From CBDDEH01 sp965226865 (GTDB taxonomy: Bacteria > Chloroflexota > Dehalococcoidia > Lucifugimonadales > JAGWBF01), in contig CBDDEH010000002.1 in assembly GCA_965226865.1 (NCBI GenBank), forward strand, positions 62,001 through 126,000: a stretch of DNA of 64,000 bases, written 5' to 3'. Shown here piece by piece: positions 1-8,178 of this stretch. Under the pieces are notes generated by a model. That model worked only from the letters and a program-made list of their open reading frames with translations, was not told where the DNA came from and ran no database searches. Every line of letters begins with the position of its first letter. Position 1 is the stretch's first letter. The position numbers and the translations under genes are program-made.

Positions 1-938
1 GTTCTCCTGCCTGAAGCGGACCTCCCTTTTTGTGGGATGAACGTTGACATCCACGTCCCCCAAAGGGACAGTCAGATTAATCACCGCCACCGGATAACGC
101 TTGTCCGGCAGGAACCCGTGATAGGATTCGGAGACGGCGTGCGTAAGCATGGGACTCTGTATCCAGCGGCCATTCACAAAGAAGGTTATATAGCTGCGGT
201 TGGCACGATGTAACGACGGAGAGCTTACGAAGCCGCTGGCCCTGTATTCGCCGCCGGGCTCCTCCCACGAGGCCTCCAGCATCTCCTTTGCGGTGGCGCC
301 CCATAGACGGCGGCAATGGCGTCGGCAAGGCTGCCTGTGCCCGGCGAGGTCAGAGTAGCCCTGCCATCAATCAGTAGTTGAAACCGTATCCCAGGAAAGG
401 CCAGAGCGTAGCGGGACAGCAGGTCACCTATTCGCGACGACTCACCTGAGGCTGACTTGAGGAACTTGCGCCTCGCTGGCAGGTTCTCGAACAGCTCCTG
501 GACAGTCACCGAAGTGCCCGGCGGACATCCCTTGGCGGTGTTCTTTACCAACTTCCCCCAGGTTACGTCCACCTCTCGCCCGCCGGGGGTATCAGCGGGC
601 CGGGTCACCAGCGAAACGCGGGAAACGGAAGCAATGCTGGGGAGGGCTTCGCCCCTGAACCCCATGGTCGAGATGGTGCCCAGGTCGGCCATCTGGGAAA
701 TCTTGCTGGTTGCGTGGCGGTGGAAGGCCATCTCCACCTCGTCGGCGAACATACCGCAGCCGTCGTCGATGACCTTTATTTGAGAGACGCCGCCGTTTTG
801 TATCTCGACCGTGATCTTGGAAGCTCCGGCATCAAGGGAGTTTTCCAGCAGTTCTTTGACTACCGACGCAGGCCGCTCGACCACCTCGCCGGCGGCGATT
901 TTTGAGGCGATGCTGGGTTCCAGGACCTTTATTGTCAT
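1..938 (-). CDS. mutL: DNA mismatch repair protein MutL, N-terminal part, frameshifted, runs off left edge
   Basis: MutL is the GHL-type ATPase that links MutS mismatch recognition to strand incision. The N-terminal ATPase motifs are visible: E-L-L-E-N-S-L-D-A-G near residues 29-38, DDGCGM near 60 and GFRGEAL near 93. The ATG at 938 lies 6 bp after the stop of the upstream HAD gene. The first frame is lost near position 300. The next frame then continues the same protein (ATAKEMLEASWEEPGGEY, later NVHPTKREVRF), so one base is missing at the C4 run 299-302 (GGGG on the coding strand). The rest of the gene lies outside the window. The identification is secure. Whether the frameshift is real or a sequencing error cannot be told from the sequence. 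Confidence 0.9.
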
Positions 939-944
939 CGAGAG

Positions 945-1382
945 CTATTTCGGGGTAACCGGGGCTCCTTTAGCGCGGTATTGCTTGTCCCGGGAGTAAC
1001 CCTTCTTGGCGTACTCCCGGACGATCTCGTAGATACGTTCCATCTGGTCGTCTTTGCTCCGCTTGAAGTAGTAGGGAGGTACCCATATCCCACCGAAGGC
1101 GGAGACCACCTCGGGGTAGTCGTCGACTACCAGGTCAGGAATCTTCGGAACGCCCAACTCTTCAAGGCGTTCCATAAAGCCGTGGAGGGGTTTTTCATAC
1201 ACCCCACTGGTGAATTTTTCCAGCTTGTGCTGTTTGACCACTTCCCAGCGCTGTCCGAGGCCTGACCAGATATGAATGTTATGGCCATCTTCTACTAGCC
1301 GGTGAAAAGTTTCTTTTGTTCCTGGGCGGAGGCTATCGTCAATGCCCAGTATCGTGTAGTCGACGTCGAAAAATATGTCCAT
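945..1382 (-). CDS. Small HAD-superfamily hydrolase (capless)
   Basis: 145 residues. HAD motif I is FDVDYT at residues 5-10 with the nucleophile Asp and the acid/base Asp two residues on; motif II is IWSG near 38-41; the C-terminal acidic motif is VVDDYPE near 85-91. There is no room for a cap domain, so this is a minimal HAD phosphatase resembling those acting on nucleotides, nucleic-acid ends or proteins. It sits 6 bp upstream of mutL in the same direction and is probably cotranscribed with it. The substrate cannot be inferred. Confidence 0.7.
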   Translation of the reverse strand: MDIFFDVDYTILGIDDSLRPGTKETFHRLVEDGHNIHIWSGLGQRWEVVKQHKLEKFTSGVYEKPLHGFMERLEELGVPKIPDLVVDDYPEVVSAFGGIWVPPYYFKRSKDDQMERIYEIVREYAKKGYSRDKQYRAKGAPVTPK

Positions 1383-1483
1383 ATGCTAGCTGTGGCTCCT
1401 CAATGCCACTGGCCCCATTATAAGTACACCCATTCTCTAACCGCAACACTCTTGTTCGGAACTCGTACGCAATTCCTCTCCCG

Positions 1484-1648
1484 TCACAACCAAGGTAAGA
1501 AGTTGAATGGCCCGGCCAGCATACGCCAAAAGAACTCCAGCTTACCGAACGGCTCAACTGTGTCCGATGTAAAGATATACATCAAGCCGAATATAAGCCA
1601 AAGCCCTCCAAACCCACCACAACCGTTAGACGCGGCCTTCTTGCCCAT
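1484..1648 (-). CDS. Small membrane protein, 54 aa, unknown function
   Basis: A 54-residue gene with a perfect AGGAGG ribosome site (1655-1660) six bases before its ATG. The protein starts MGKKAASNGCGGFGG, then has a hydrophobic segment LWLIFGLMYIF (residues 16-26) and a second aromatic, hydrophobic stretch near the C-terminus ending NFLPWL. A single-pass or hairpin membrane peptide is likely. It lies about 100 bp upstream of the HAD-mutL pair on the same strand. I do not recognise the family. The evidence is the strong ribosome site, the membrane-like composition and the absence of any better reading. Confidence 0.55.
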   Translation of the reverse strand: MGKKAASNGCGGFGGLWLIFGLMYIFTSDTVEPFGKLEFFWRMLAGPFNFLPWL

Positions 1649-1758
1649 AAAACGCCTCCTTGCGCTGTCGATCCCTCATCACTTACCTTAAATCACCCTG
1701 AGTTTTCTGACATCGGGAGTACGGCCGATTTCAGCGCATCTAGAAGAACTAGGATCTT

Positions 1759-1776
1759 ATCGGCCTTATGGCCGAT
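1759..1776. other. Hairpin in the 1649-1999 gap
   Basis: ATCGGCC-TTAT-GGCCGAT, a 7-bp perfect stem with a 4-base loop. There is no T-run on either side, so it is not a clear terminator. The rest of 1649-1999 holds no gene that I can support. Confidence 0.4.
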
Positions 1777-1999
1777 TCATCGAACGTCCTTGATCCGGGC
1801 CTTATCGAGCCCAATCGAGGCGACTTCATGCCCTTTCCTGTAATTCCATGGCTGACTCTACAGCAAAAGATTGATTCCGCCAAACGTGGGCACACCCCAC
1901 CTCACCCTCGGAGGTAACGTACAGGCCCTGATCCATGGCGCGCTCGTACTCGATAGTCAGAAGAGGCTGTGGCTCACTGTCGACGAATGGACGCTGGGG

Positions 2000-2028
2000 T
2001 TGACAAATGACTGAGAGTCAGTCATAAT
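2000..2028 (+). promoter_or_regulatory. tetR promoter with operator filling the spacer
   Basis: A -35 box TTGACA (2000-2005) and a -10 box CATAAT (2023-2028) are separated by 17 bp. The spacer is largely occupied by the perfect palindrome ATGACTGA-GAG-TCAGTCAT (2007-2025). Repressor bound there would block RNA polymerase, which implies autoregulation of the tetR gene that starts at 2062. Confidence 0.75.
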
Positions 2029-2061
2029 GTGTAATGCATCAATGGATAAGAGGAGAACGCG

Positions 2062-2670
2062 GTGACTGCGACAAGGGCAAGAAGGACCGAGAGCGAACCA
2101 GTGCGAAGGGCACAGCTACTTAGAGCAGCCAGAAAGGTTTTTCGTTCAAAAGGATACGACGGAGCGGGTGTCTCTGAGATAGTGCGTGAGGCAGGGGTGG
2201 CCCAAGGGACCTTCTATCTCTACTTCCCGTCGAAGAGGGACGCCGCCGTATCCCTGCGCGACGGGCTGATGGAGACTATGGCCCAGGCAGCGGCCATCGC
2301 TGTGAAATCGCACACGTCCTTTGAGGACCGGCTCCAATCGCTGATCGCAGCAGGCTTCAAGGTAGCTCGAAGGAACGCTGACCTCTTCAGGCTGGCGTTC
2401 ATAGGAGCTGACGAAACACACTCGGAGATGCACAGCGAGTCCCCGGAGCACGCCTCGATCCTGAGAGCTATTACGGATCTCTTCAGGGATGCGGTCGACG
2501 CGGGAGAGATGGAGGCGATGGACCCGGAGATCGCGGCTCGGCTGGCAACCGGCCTGCTTCAGCATGCCATGATCGAGGCCTTTGTTTTTGGTGAGGGGGA
2601 AGAGTCGGACCGGCTCGAACAAGGTGTTTCCGCACTGCTTCTGAACGCGCTAAGACGAAGAACCGATTAG
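2062..2670 (+). CDS. TetR/AcrR family transcriptional repressor
   Basis: 202 residues, the usual TetR length. An N-terminal helix-turn-helix (about residues 14-60) shows the family pattern: LLRAARKVFRSKGY, then VSEIVREAGVAQGTFYLYFPSK. The C-terminal helical ligand-binding domain is variable, so the inducer is unknown. The GTG start at 2062 follows AGGAGA with good spacing. The promoter contains its probable operator, and two more copies lie between this gene and the downstream efflux-pump gene. This is a standard repressor-drug-exporter pair, except that the exporter is now broken. Confidence 0.9.
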   Translation: MTATRARRTESEPVRRAQLLRAARKVFRSKGYDGAGVSEIVREAGVAQGTFYLYFPSKRDAAVSLRDGLMETMAQAAAIAVKSHTSFEDRLQSLIAAGFKVARRNADLFRLAFIGADETHSEMHSESPEHASILRAITDLFRDAVDAGEMEAMDPEIAARLATGLLQHAMIEAFVFGEGEESDRLEQGVSALLLNALRRRTD

Positions 2671-2686
2671 GTTTTTTGCATCATAG

Positions 2687-2703
2687 TGACTGATGGTCAG
2701 TCA
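2687..2703. promoter_or_regulatory. Second TetR operator copy
   Basis: TGACTGA-TGG-TCAGTCA, the same half-sites and 3-bp gap as the copy at 2008-2024, 17 bp past the tetR stop codon. Confidence 0.7.
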
Positions 2704-2802
2704 TACTTAGGCGGATAGAGGGGCCAGTCTTTTGGCCATGACAAAATCATCAACCTACCGATTGCACGAGGCGGCAAAGAGTCCACTATTTTTACCAGGG
2801 GA

Positions 2803-2819
2803 TGACTGATAGTCAGTCA
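2803..2819. promoter_or_regulatory. Third TetR operator copy
   Basis: TGACTGA-TAG-TCAGTCA, about 100 bp upstream of the exporter start codon. The half-sites are identical to the other two copies; only the central trinucleotide differs. It should control the exporter gene. Confidence 0.7.
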
Positions 2820-2920
2820 CATATCTGGATGCATTCACCGAGAAACGAGACAGTCAGATGAGAACAGCAGAGGGAAACGAACCTGGGCTAGTCAATCAAG
2901 AGCACCCAAAGGAGGCAATC

Positions 2921-3163
2921 ATGGACGGCATCACCACCCAAGAAAAGGCACAGTCGCGCATTTACCGGAGGCGCTGGTGGATGCTCGCAGTAGTTTCGGT
3001 AACTGTCGTGTTAGCGACCATCGACGAGACGATTCTCAACGTGGCTATCCCGTCGCTGCAGCGAGACCTGGGAGCGTCCGCCTCGTCGCTGCAGTGGATC
3101 CTCAACTCGTACTTGCTGGTCTTCGGTGGCCTGCTCCTGACGATGGGCGGTGTCGGTGTATAG
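2921..3163 (+). pseudogene. MFS multidrug exporter (DHA2/EmrB-QacA type), N-terminal fragment
   Basis: The ATG at 2921 follows a strong AAAGGAGG site; an in-frame ATG at 2858 is possible but has no such site. The fragment shows a basic N-terminus (YRRRWW), the first transmembrane helix, the DHA2 motif TIDETILNVAIPSLQ and the second helix up to LLLTMGG. Here the expected GRLGDRFGRR loop is replaced by VGV and a stop. About 80 residues of a normally 450-500 residue, 14-helix proton antiporter remain. About 100 bp of unassigned sequence and an IS3-type element follow. The rest of the gene is not in the window, so a deletion accompanied or followed the insertion. Confidence 0.8.
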
Positions 3164-3289
3164 GTTCTTGTCTTCGCTAATCAGATACCAAAGTTCTGAC
3201 CCACGACCTTCATGTACCCTTGGGGAGTACGGGTTGTGCGAGTCTTGCCGACTAGCAGACCTGACCTGCCCCAATAGTTGTACCGCAAA

Positions 3290-4330
3290 TCATGAGACAC
3301 TGATAGCGCTTGGAGCAGAGGAGGTGAGGATGGCCTCTGGAGCAGGAGGGCGATAGCCCAGGGCGCTGTGGGGGCGTTGGTGGTTGTACTCGTGGCGCCA
3401 CTGCTCGGTGAGGACCTGCACCTCCCAGAGGGTATCGAAGAGCTCCCGGTCCAAGAGTTCGTCCCTAAGCTTGCCGTTGAAGCTCTCAACATACCCATTC
3501 TCCCAAGGGCTACCCGGTGTGATGAAGAGGGTTGTGACTCCCACCCCTTGGAGCCACAACCGCACCGCCCTGGCGGTGAACTCCGGCCCGTTGTCCGAGC
3601 GGAGGTGCTCCGGCACGCCACGCTGGACCATGAGGTCCCCCAGGCATTCAATGACATGGGGTGAGCGTAACGAGCGACCCACATGGATGGCCAGACACTC
3701 CCTGGTATACTCATCCACCACTGTCAGGAGACGAACGGGTTTGCCGTCACTGGTACGAAGGGCCACAAAGTCGTATGCCCAGACGTGGTTCCGTCGTTGT
3801 GGCCTCAGCCGCACGCAGGAGCCGTCAGTAAGCCAGAGTCGGCCCCGTTTGGGCTGTTTGGCTGGTACCTTGAGTCCTTCCCGTCGCCAGATCCGCTCCA
3901 CCCGCTTGTGGTTCACTCTCCATCCCTCCCATTGCAGCATGGCAGTCACCCGCCGGTACCCATACCGTCCGTACCGACTGGCCAGCCGAACCACTGCCAT
4001 CGTCAGGGCCTCCTCATCATCGGCCACTGTTGCAGTGTACCTCTGTGTTGACTGGGGTTGCTCAAGCGCCCGGCAAGCGCGCCGCTCAGAGATGCCATAC
4101 CGTTCCCGTGCCAACTCCACGCATCTCCGCCGGCGGGCCGGGCTCAGAAGTTTCCCCGTGCTGCCTCCTTCAGAATCTGGTTGTCCAACGTCAGGTCCGC
4201 TACCGCACGCCTGAGTCGTCCGTTCTCCGCTTCCATCTCCCGCAACCGCCTCGCCTGGTCTATTCTCAGCCCCCCATACTGCTGCCGCCACCGGTAAAAC
4301 GTATGGTCTGATACCCCGATACCCCTGCAT
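3290..4330 (-). CDS. IS3-family transposase OrfB (DDE catalytic domain)
   Basis: The catalytic triad is visible: WAYDFV (first Asp), RSDNGPEF (second Asp) and ENGYVESFNGKLRDE (Glu), followed by the family ending YNHQRPHSALGY. The core starts near GKLLSPARRRR, downstream of the orfA stop; the open frame extends further upstream but that part is out of frame with orfA and unlikely to be made alone. OrfB is expected as an OrfAB fusion by -1 frameshifting at 4150-4156. The protein looks intact. Confidence 0.9.
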   Translation of the reverse strand: MQGYRGIRPYVLPVAAAVWGAENRPGEAVAGDGSGERTTQACGSGPDVGQPDSEGGSTGKLLSPARRRRCVELARERYGISERRACRALEQPQSTQRYTATVADDEEALTMAVVRLASRYGRYGYRRVTAMLQWEGWRVNHKRVERIWRREGLKVPAKQPKRGRLWLTDGSCVRLRPQRRNHVWAYDFVALRTSDGKPVRLLTVVDEYTRECLAIHVGRSLRSPHVIECLGDLMVQRGVPEHLRSDNGPEFTARAVRLWLQGVGVTTLFITPGSPWENGYVESFNGKLRDELLDRELFDTLWEVQVLTEQWRHEYNHQRPHSALGYRPPAPEAILTSSAPSAISVS

Positions 4331-4422
4331 GCCTGGGCCACCGTCTCCCCTTGCGCCAGGGCCACCTCCGCTTCCCGCAGCTTCCCTATGATCTCTTCTA
4401 CACTGCGCTTTTTACTCGCCAT
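4144..4422 (-). CDS. IS3-family transposase OrfA (helix-turn-helix)
   Basis: 92 residues. MASKKRSVEEIIGKLREAE leads into a helix-turn-helix of the IS3 OrfA/Tnp_1 type (QACRGIGVSDHTFYRWRQQYGG), then a leucine-zipper-like coil (LREMEAENGRLRRAVADLTL) that in the family mediates multimerisation. Its stop lies just past the slippery site that gives the OrfAB fusion. Confidence 0.9.
   Translation of the reverse strand: MASKKRSVEEIIGKLREAEVALAQGETVAQACRGIGVSDHTFYRWRQQYGGLRIDQARRLREMEAENGRLRRAVADLTLDNQILKEAARGNF
4150..4156 (-). promoter_or_regulatory. Programmed -1 frameshift site of the IS3-type element
   Basis: On the minus strand the orfA codons read CGG GGA AAC TTC TGA, so the heptamer G-GGA-AAC fits X-XXY-YYZ exactly. 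A -1 slip leads into CTT CTG AGC, the start of the OrfB core (LLSPARRRR). Confidence 0.6.
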
Positions 4423-4490
4423 TGACTACCCCCTCTCACCAGCTCCACTTTACGAGTTTATAACTGGACCAGTTTTTGGGGGGCAGGTCA

Positions 4491-4714
4491 GGGTCTCAGG
4501 CACGCTTACATTCGTTGACTCCTCGCGCCGTATCATCAACGTGACGAGTCAGTCCGGCGCCGTGCTTGTGCTGAGCGTAACACCCGCCGCTGTGGTCGTC
4601 GTTGACGAAGCTGTTAAGGCGCTGGATGATCTCGGCAATCGAATCGGTTCGAAGGTGACCGCCATATACAACATGGCGAACAACATCGCCACGAGTGTTG
4701 AAGTGTCGCGCTAG
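4491..4714 (+). pseudogene. 3' remnant of an unidentified gene
   Basis: Directly outside the right IS end an open frame reads QVRVSGTLTFVDSSRRIINV and on through a valine-rich segment to MANNIATSVEVSR and a stop at 4714. The part inside the element is only read-through. The beta-rich pattern of alternating V/T residues resembles small OB-fold or DUF5666-like secreted domains, but this is a guess. No start codon is present, so this is the tail of a gene whose front is lost. Confidence 0.45.
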
Positions 4715-4762
4715 GGGCTCTTCGCCAACGCGTCCGGCCCACAGTTCTTCGACGATGTCGTT

Positions 4763-5125
4763 TTACTCTCCTGTCAGCAGGGCCTCCAGGGTTTTTCTGT
4801 CCGCGCCAACGATCAGTTGGCCGTCCACTACAGCCAGCGGACGCCGGATCAGCCTGGGTTCCTCTAGCATCAAACGCAGCAGGGCCTCTTCGCTCAGTTG
4901 GTCGGCATCGACGCCCAGGGCCTTGAAGCTGGGACTCCTCCAGGAGAAGACGTCCGAGGGTTTGAGGTCTTTTAGCAACTCTCCCAGCTCAGCCTCGGAG
5001 AAGGGTTCCTTAAAGAAATCTCGTTCTTCCGTCTCTTTGCCTGTTTGCGAGAGGAACTCCCTCGCTTTCCGACAGGTCGTTCACTTGGCCCACCAATAGA
5101 ATTTCACTTGCTGTGCCACGATCAC
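4763..5125 (-). CDS. ArsC/Spx-like thioredoxin-fold protein, candidate selenoprotein (UGA at 5081-5083)
   Basis: About 120 residues, the normal ArsC-family length, if the in-frame TGA at codon 15 is read as selenocysteine. The N-terminus then is VKFYWWAK-U-TTCRKAREFL. Relatives have a cysteine at that place (KCxTCRKA), so the redox motif becomes UxxC. The rest is a typical ArsC body: KPSDVFSWRSPSFKALG, LIRRPLAVVDGQLIVG and TLEALL at the end. The GTG start at 5125 overlaps the mutS stop as GTGA, so the gene is translationally coupled to mutS. A SECIS-like hairpin follows the UGA. If UGA is not recoded, only 14 residues would be made, and translation could restart only after the active site. 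The function is probably thiol-disulfide exchange or arsenate reduction; the substrate is not known. Confidence 0.75.
5040..5076 (-). promoter_or_regulatory. Candidate bacterial SECIS element of the ArsC-like gene
   Basis: Starting 4 bases after the UGA: outer stem CCUGU/ACAGG (5 bp), internal loop, inner stem GCGAGGG/CUCUCGC (7 bp with one G-U pair), apical loop AGUUC. The loop begins 22 bases after the UGA and has G at its second position. Both features fit the published bacterial SECIS pattern (loop 16-37 bases from UGA, G among the first two loop bases). Confidence 0.6.
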
Positions 5126-7715
5126 TTCTTGTTATGGGACTCTCTGGCGCGTTGCTGGAGCTCATAGAGTTTGTTGATGGCCTCCAGGGGAGTCGTGTTC
5201 GACACGTCTATCTCTAGAATCTCTTCCTCCATCGGTGAGCTGTTGCCAAAAGGGGCACTTGCAAAGAAGGCTCCGCCTTGCCACTTTTATCTTGCGGTCC
5301 GTGATGATTGCCATGGTTGGCTTCCAGGTCCCTGAGTACCTCCCAGGCCCGGTTTACCACAGCCTTGGGAAGGCCAGCAAGCTGGGCCACGTGTATACCG
5401 TAGCTCTTGTCGGCCCTTCCGGGGAGAATCTGGTGAAGGACAGCCACCTGGCCACCCTCCTCAGAGACGGCCACGGTGTAGTTACGCAAGCGGGGCAACG
5501 AGTCCGCCAGTTGGGTGAGCTCGTGGTAATGGGTCGCAAAGAAGGTCTTACACCCCAGCCGTGGGTTGTTGTGGACGTACTCAGTCACGGCCCGGGCTAT
5601 GGACAGGCCGTCATAAGTGCTGGTACCTCTGCCGATCTCGTCCAGGATCAGGAGAGATCGAGAGGTGGACTGGTTCAATATGGCCGAGGTCTCGACCATT
5701 TCGACCATGAAGGTGGACTGTCCGGTAGCCAGGTCATCTTGGAGGCCCACCCGGGTAAATATCCTGTCCACCACCCCTACCGTGGCGGAATCGGCGGGCA
5801 CGAAGCTCCCTATTTGTGCCATCAGCGTTATCAGGGCCACCTGCCTGATATACGTACTTTTGCCAGCCATGTTGGGTCCCGTCAGCACTATAAGCTGAGC
5901 ATCGCCATTTGACAGGTATGTGTCGTTGGGCACGAATTCGCCTGGCGGCAGGACTCTTTCGACGACCGGGTGCCTGCCGGCTTTGATCTCGATGGTCTCA
6001 CCGTCCGTCAACGCGGGTCGGACGTACCTGTAGCGATGGGCGGCCTCGGCGAGGGACACGAAGGCGTCTATATGGCTGATCCCGTCGGCCAGGGCCAGGA
6101 TCCTCTCGCCCCTCTCCTCTATCTGCTTGCAGACCTGCCTGTAAAGGGACCTTTCCAGCTCTTCGGTCCGCTCTCGTGCGTTGAGTATCAGAGACTCGTA
6201 CTCTTTGAGCTCCGGCGTGATGAACCGTTCTCCTCCCGCGAGGGTCTGTCGGCGTATATAGTGTTCGGGTACCTGCCGCAGGTTTGTGTTGCTGACCTCG
6301 ATGTAGTATCCGAAGACCTTGTTGTATCCCACACGAAGGTTCTTGATACCCGCGCTTTCGTTCGCTTTACGCTCCAGGCTGGCTATGTACTCTCTCGTGT
6401 TTCGAGAGGCCAGATTAAGCTCGTCCAGTTCAGCCGAGAAGCCGGCTCTGATGACTTTTCCATCGCCGGGCTCAGCAGAAGGTTCCGACTCGATCGCCCC
6501 CTGGATGAGAGAGACCACGTCATCGCAAGGTTTCATCTGCTCTCGAAGCCAGGCAATGGCGTCTCCGCCGGGTTCCTCAAACAGAGTCAGCAAGCCTGAG
6601 GTGGCTTCGAGCCCTGTCTTCAATGCTAGGAGCTCCCTTGGTGTGGCCACGCCTATGCGAATGCGGTTCAACACCCGCTCCAGGTCGCTGGTCTGGGACA
6701 GGAGCTTGGTGGCTCTCTCCCTTATCACCAAGTTTCCATGGAAAAATTCCACGGCTTCCTGGCGCTGGATAAGCTTGCTCAGGTCCAGCAGAGGCTGGCC
6801 AAGCCAACGTCTGAAGAGGCGCCCTCCCATCGGAGTCCGGGTTAGGTCAAGGGTGGACAGCAGGGACAGGTCCACCCTGTCCCAACGACCGGCCTCGAAC
6901 AGCTCCAGATTTCTCCTGGTCTGGTGGTCAAGGGTCATGAACTCGCTGGTGGAGTAGGTCTTGAGGATGGCATGTTCGTTCAGGGCTGCCTTTTGGGTCT
7001 GCATCAGATATTCGACGACTGCCCCTGCCGCCCTGGTTGCCAGAGGTAGCTGGGCGCAGCCGAAAGGTTCCATGGTCGCGACGCCGAAGTGGTCGAGCAG
7101 GGTCCGTTAAGCATTGGAGTGTTTAAAGACCGACCCCGCCAGCGCAGTGACCGAGTACCGGTCGTCATTGGCCGGTAGCTCCTGATCCTCGGGTGCCAGC
7201 ACCTCCGCTGGCGACAGACGGTCCAACTCCGCGGCTAGACCGCCGATGGGAAGTTGGGTCGTCGCGAACTCTCCGGTGGTGACGTCCACGTACGCCAGTC
7301 CCGCTTCGGCGCCGTCGATGACGACTGCGGCAAGGTAGTTGTTGGACTTATGGTCAAGAAGAGAGAGCTCGAACACCGTACCAGGTGTGACCACTCGGAC
7401 CACGTCGCGCTCCACCAAGCCCTTGGAGGCCGACGGATCGGAGAGCTGCTCGCATATGGCGACCTTGTACCCCTTCTTTATGAGCTTGGCCAGGTAGGAG
7501 TCGAGAGCATGGGCGGGAACACCCGCCATGGGTACCTTGACGTTCTTGCCCATCGCCCTGGACGTGAGGACGATCTCCAACTCTCTGGACGCCAGGCGTG
7601 CGTCCTCGTCGAAGGTCTCGTAGAAGTCTCCCAGACGGAACAGCACTATGGCGTCCGCGTAACGATGCTTGATTCTGAGGTACTGGCGCCGTATGGGGGT
7701 CAACAGCCCTCGCAC
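5122..7715 (-). pseudogene. mutS: DNA mismatch recognition ATPase MutS with an in-frame stop and a 3' frameshift
   Basis: Mismatch sensor of the MutS-MutL pathway, about 860 codons. The N-terminal mismatch-binding domain has the FYE motif (LGDFYETF). The ATPase domain has Walker A TGPNMAGKS and Walker B LLILDEIGRGTSTYDG. Two lesions are present. A TAA at 7107-7109 interrupts HSNA-stop-RTLLDHFGVATMEPFG, with the same frame continuing. Near 5248-5251 (T4 on the coding strand) one base is missing: the observed frame ends ATAHRWRKRF, while the next frame reads LFGNSSPMEEEILEIDV and ends KLYELQQRARESHNKK. The GTG start at 7715 fits the family N-terminus. As it stands the product would be 202 residues. 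Real decay and sequence error are both possible. Confidence 0.85.
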
Positions 7716-7759
7716 ACTGGAAGTTAGGGCAATTCTACAGCGCTCTCAGAGTCTAGGGA

Positions 7760-7975
7760 ATGGGTAGGCGGCAATATGCTAAAACCGAAGAATGGAAATC
7801 ACTACTGAGGCTTAGAAGTAGTATCGAGAGGCTTAATGGGCGGTTGACGGAACACAGACGGCTCAATAAGTTGCGTGTACGTGGAAGACTCAAGGTGCAG
7901 ATTCACACCATGTTGTCTGTTATAGTCTGTCAGGCGCAGGCTTTGGCTACGGCTTCTTTGATCTCAGTTCGTTGA
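7760..7975 (+). pseudogene. IS4/IS5/IS1182-type transposase, C-terminal remnant
   Basis: About 70 residues. The segment SIERLNGRLTEHRRLNKLRVRG carries the catalytic Glu region of DDE_Tnp_1-type transposases, followed by VQIHTMLSVIVCQAQAL, the usual last helix. The first two acidic residues and all upstream sequence are missing, so this is a dead fragment next to the damaged mutS. Confidence 0.7.
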
Positions 7976-7980
7976 GCGGC

Positions 7981-8178
7981 CTAAGATACCCTTACCCGTC
8001 TGGGCACAGACTGATACGGTATGTCGATATAGGCATATGCCTCACCCTTTGCATATGTCTTCTCACCAGTGTGGTCACTAGTTAATTCCACCCTTTTGAA
8101 ATGTCTGTCGATTTTTTCTGCCGTTACTACGATTTTGATGGCTTTTAACGCATCACCCTCGTTACGATATATCGTCAT
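7981..8178 (-). CDS. Hypothetical protein, 65 aa, last gene of a three-gene module
   Basis: MTIYRNEGDALKAIKIVVTA begins a small alpha/beta protein rich in charged residues, with YAYIDIPYQSVPRRVRVS at its end. Its start overlaps the end of the upstream gene by 17 bp, so it is in the same operon. No motif or family is recognised. Confidence 0.5.
   Translation of the reverse strand: MTIYRNEGDALKAIKIVVTAEKIDRHFKRVELTSDHTGEKTYAKGEAYAYIDIPYQSVPRRVRVS

Larger units (their letters stand above)
3262..4490 (-). mobile_element. IS3-family insertion sequence, about 1.23 kb
   Basis: Both ends carry the inverted repeat TGACCTGCCCC (3262-3272, and its complement ending at 4490). Inside are orfA and orfB on the minus strand, overlapping as in IS3 elements. 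The three bases flanking each end (ACC and GGG) do not match, so no target duplication survives. Different broken genes lie on each side, which suggests an IS-mediated deletion or recombination between two copies. Confidence 0.85.

Noticed and set aside
1302..1691. 129-residue plus-strand reading
   Set aside because: Low-complexity composition, overlaps the HAD gene start and the small membrane gene on the other strand, no ribosome site.
1844..2007. Minus-strand reading with QPQRPFVDSEPQPLLTIEYE and VTSEGEVGCAHVWRNQSF ending at a stop near 1829
   Set aside because: It looks protein-like but has no ribosome site, its only ATG leaves 36 codons, and it overlaps the tetR promoter; at best a gene remnant.
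3384..4214. Long plus-strand open frame opposite the IS3-type transposase
   Set aside because: Ser/Arg-rich translation of the antisense strand of a clear DDE transposase.
7107..7109. In-frame stop in mutS as a recoded codon like the two UGA sites
   Set aside because: It is TAA, not TGA, at a non-catalytic position, so selenocysteine is not an explanation.
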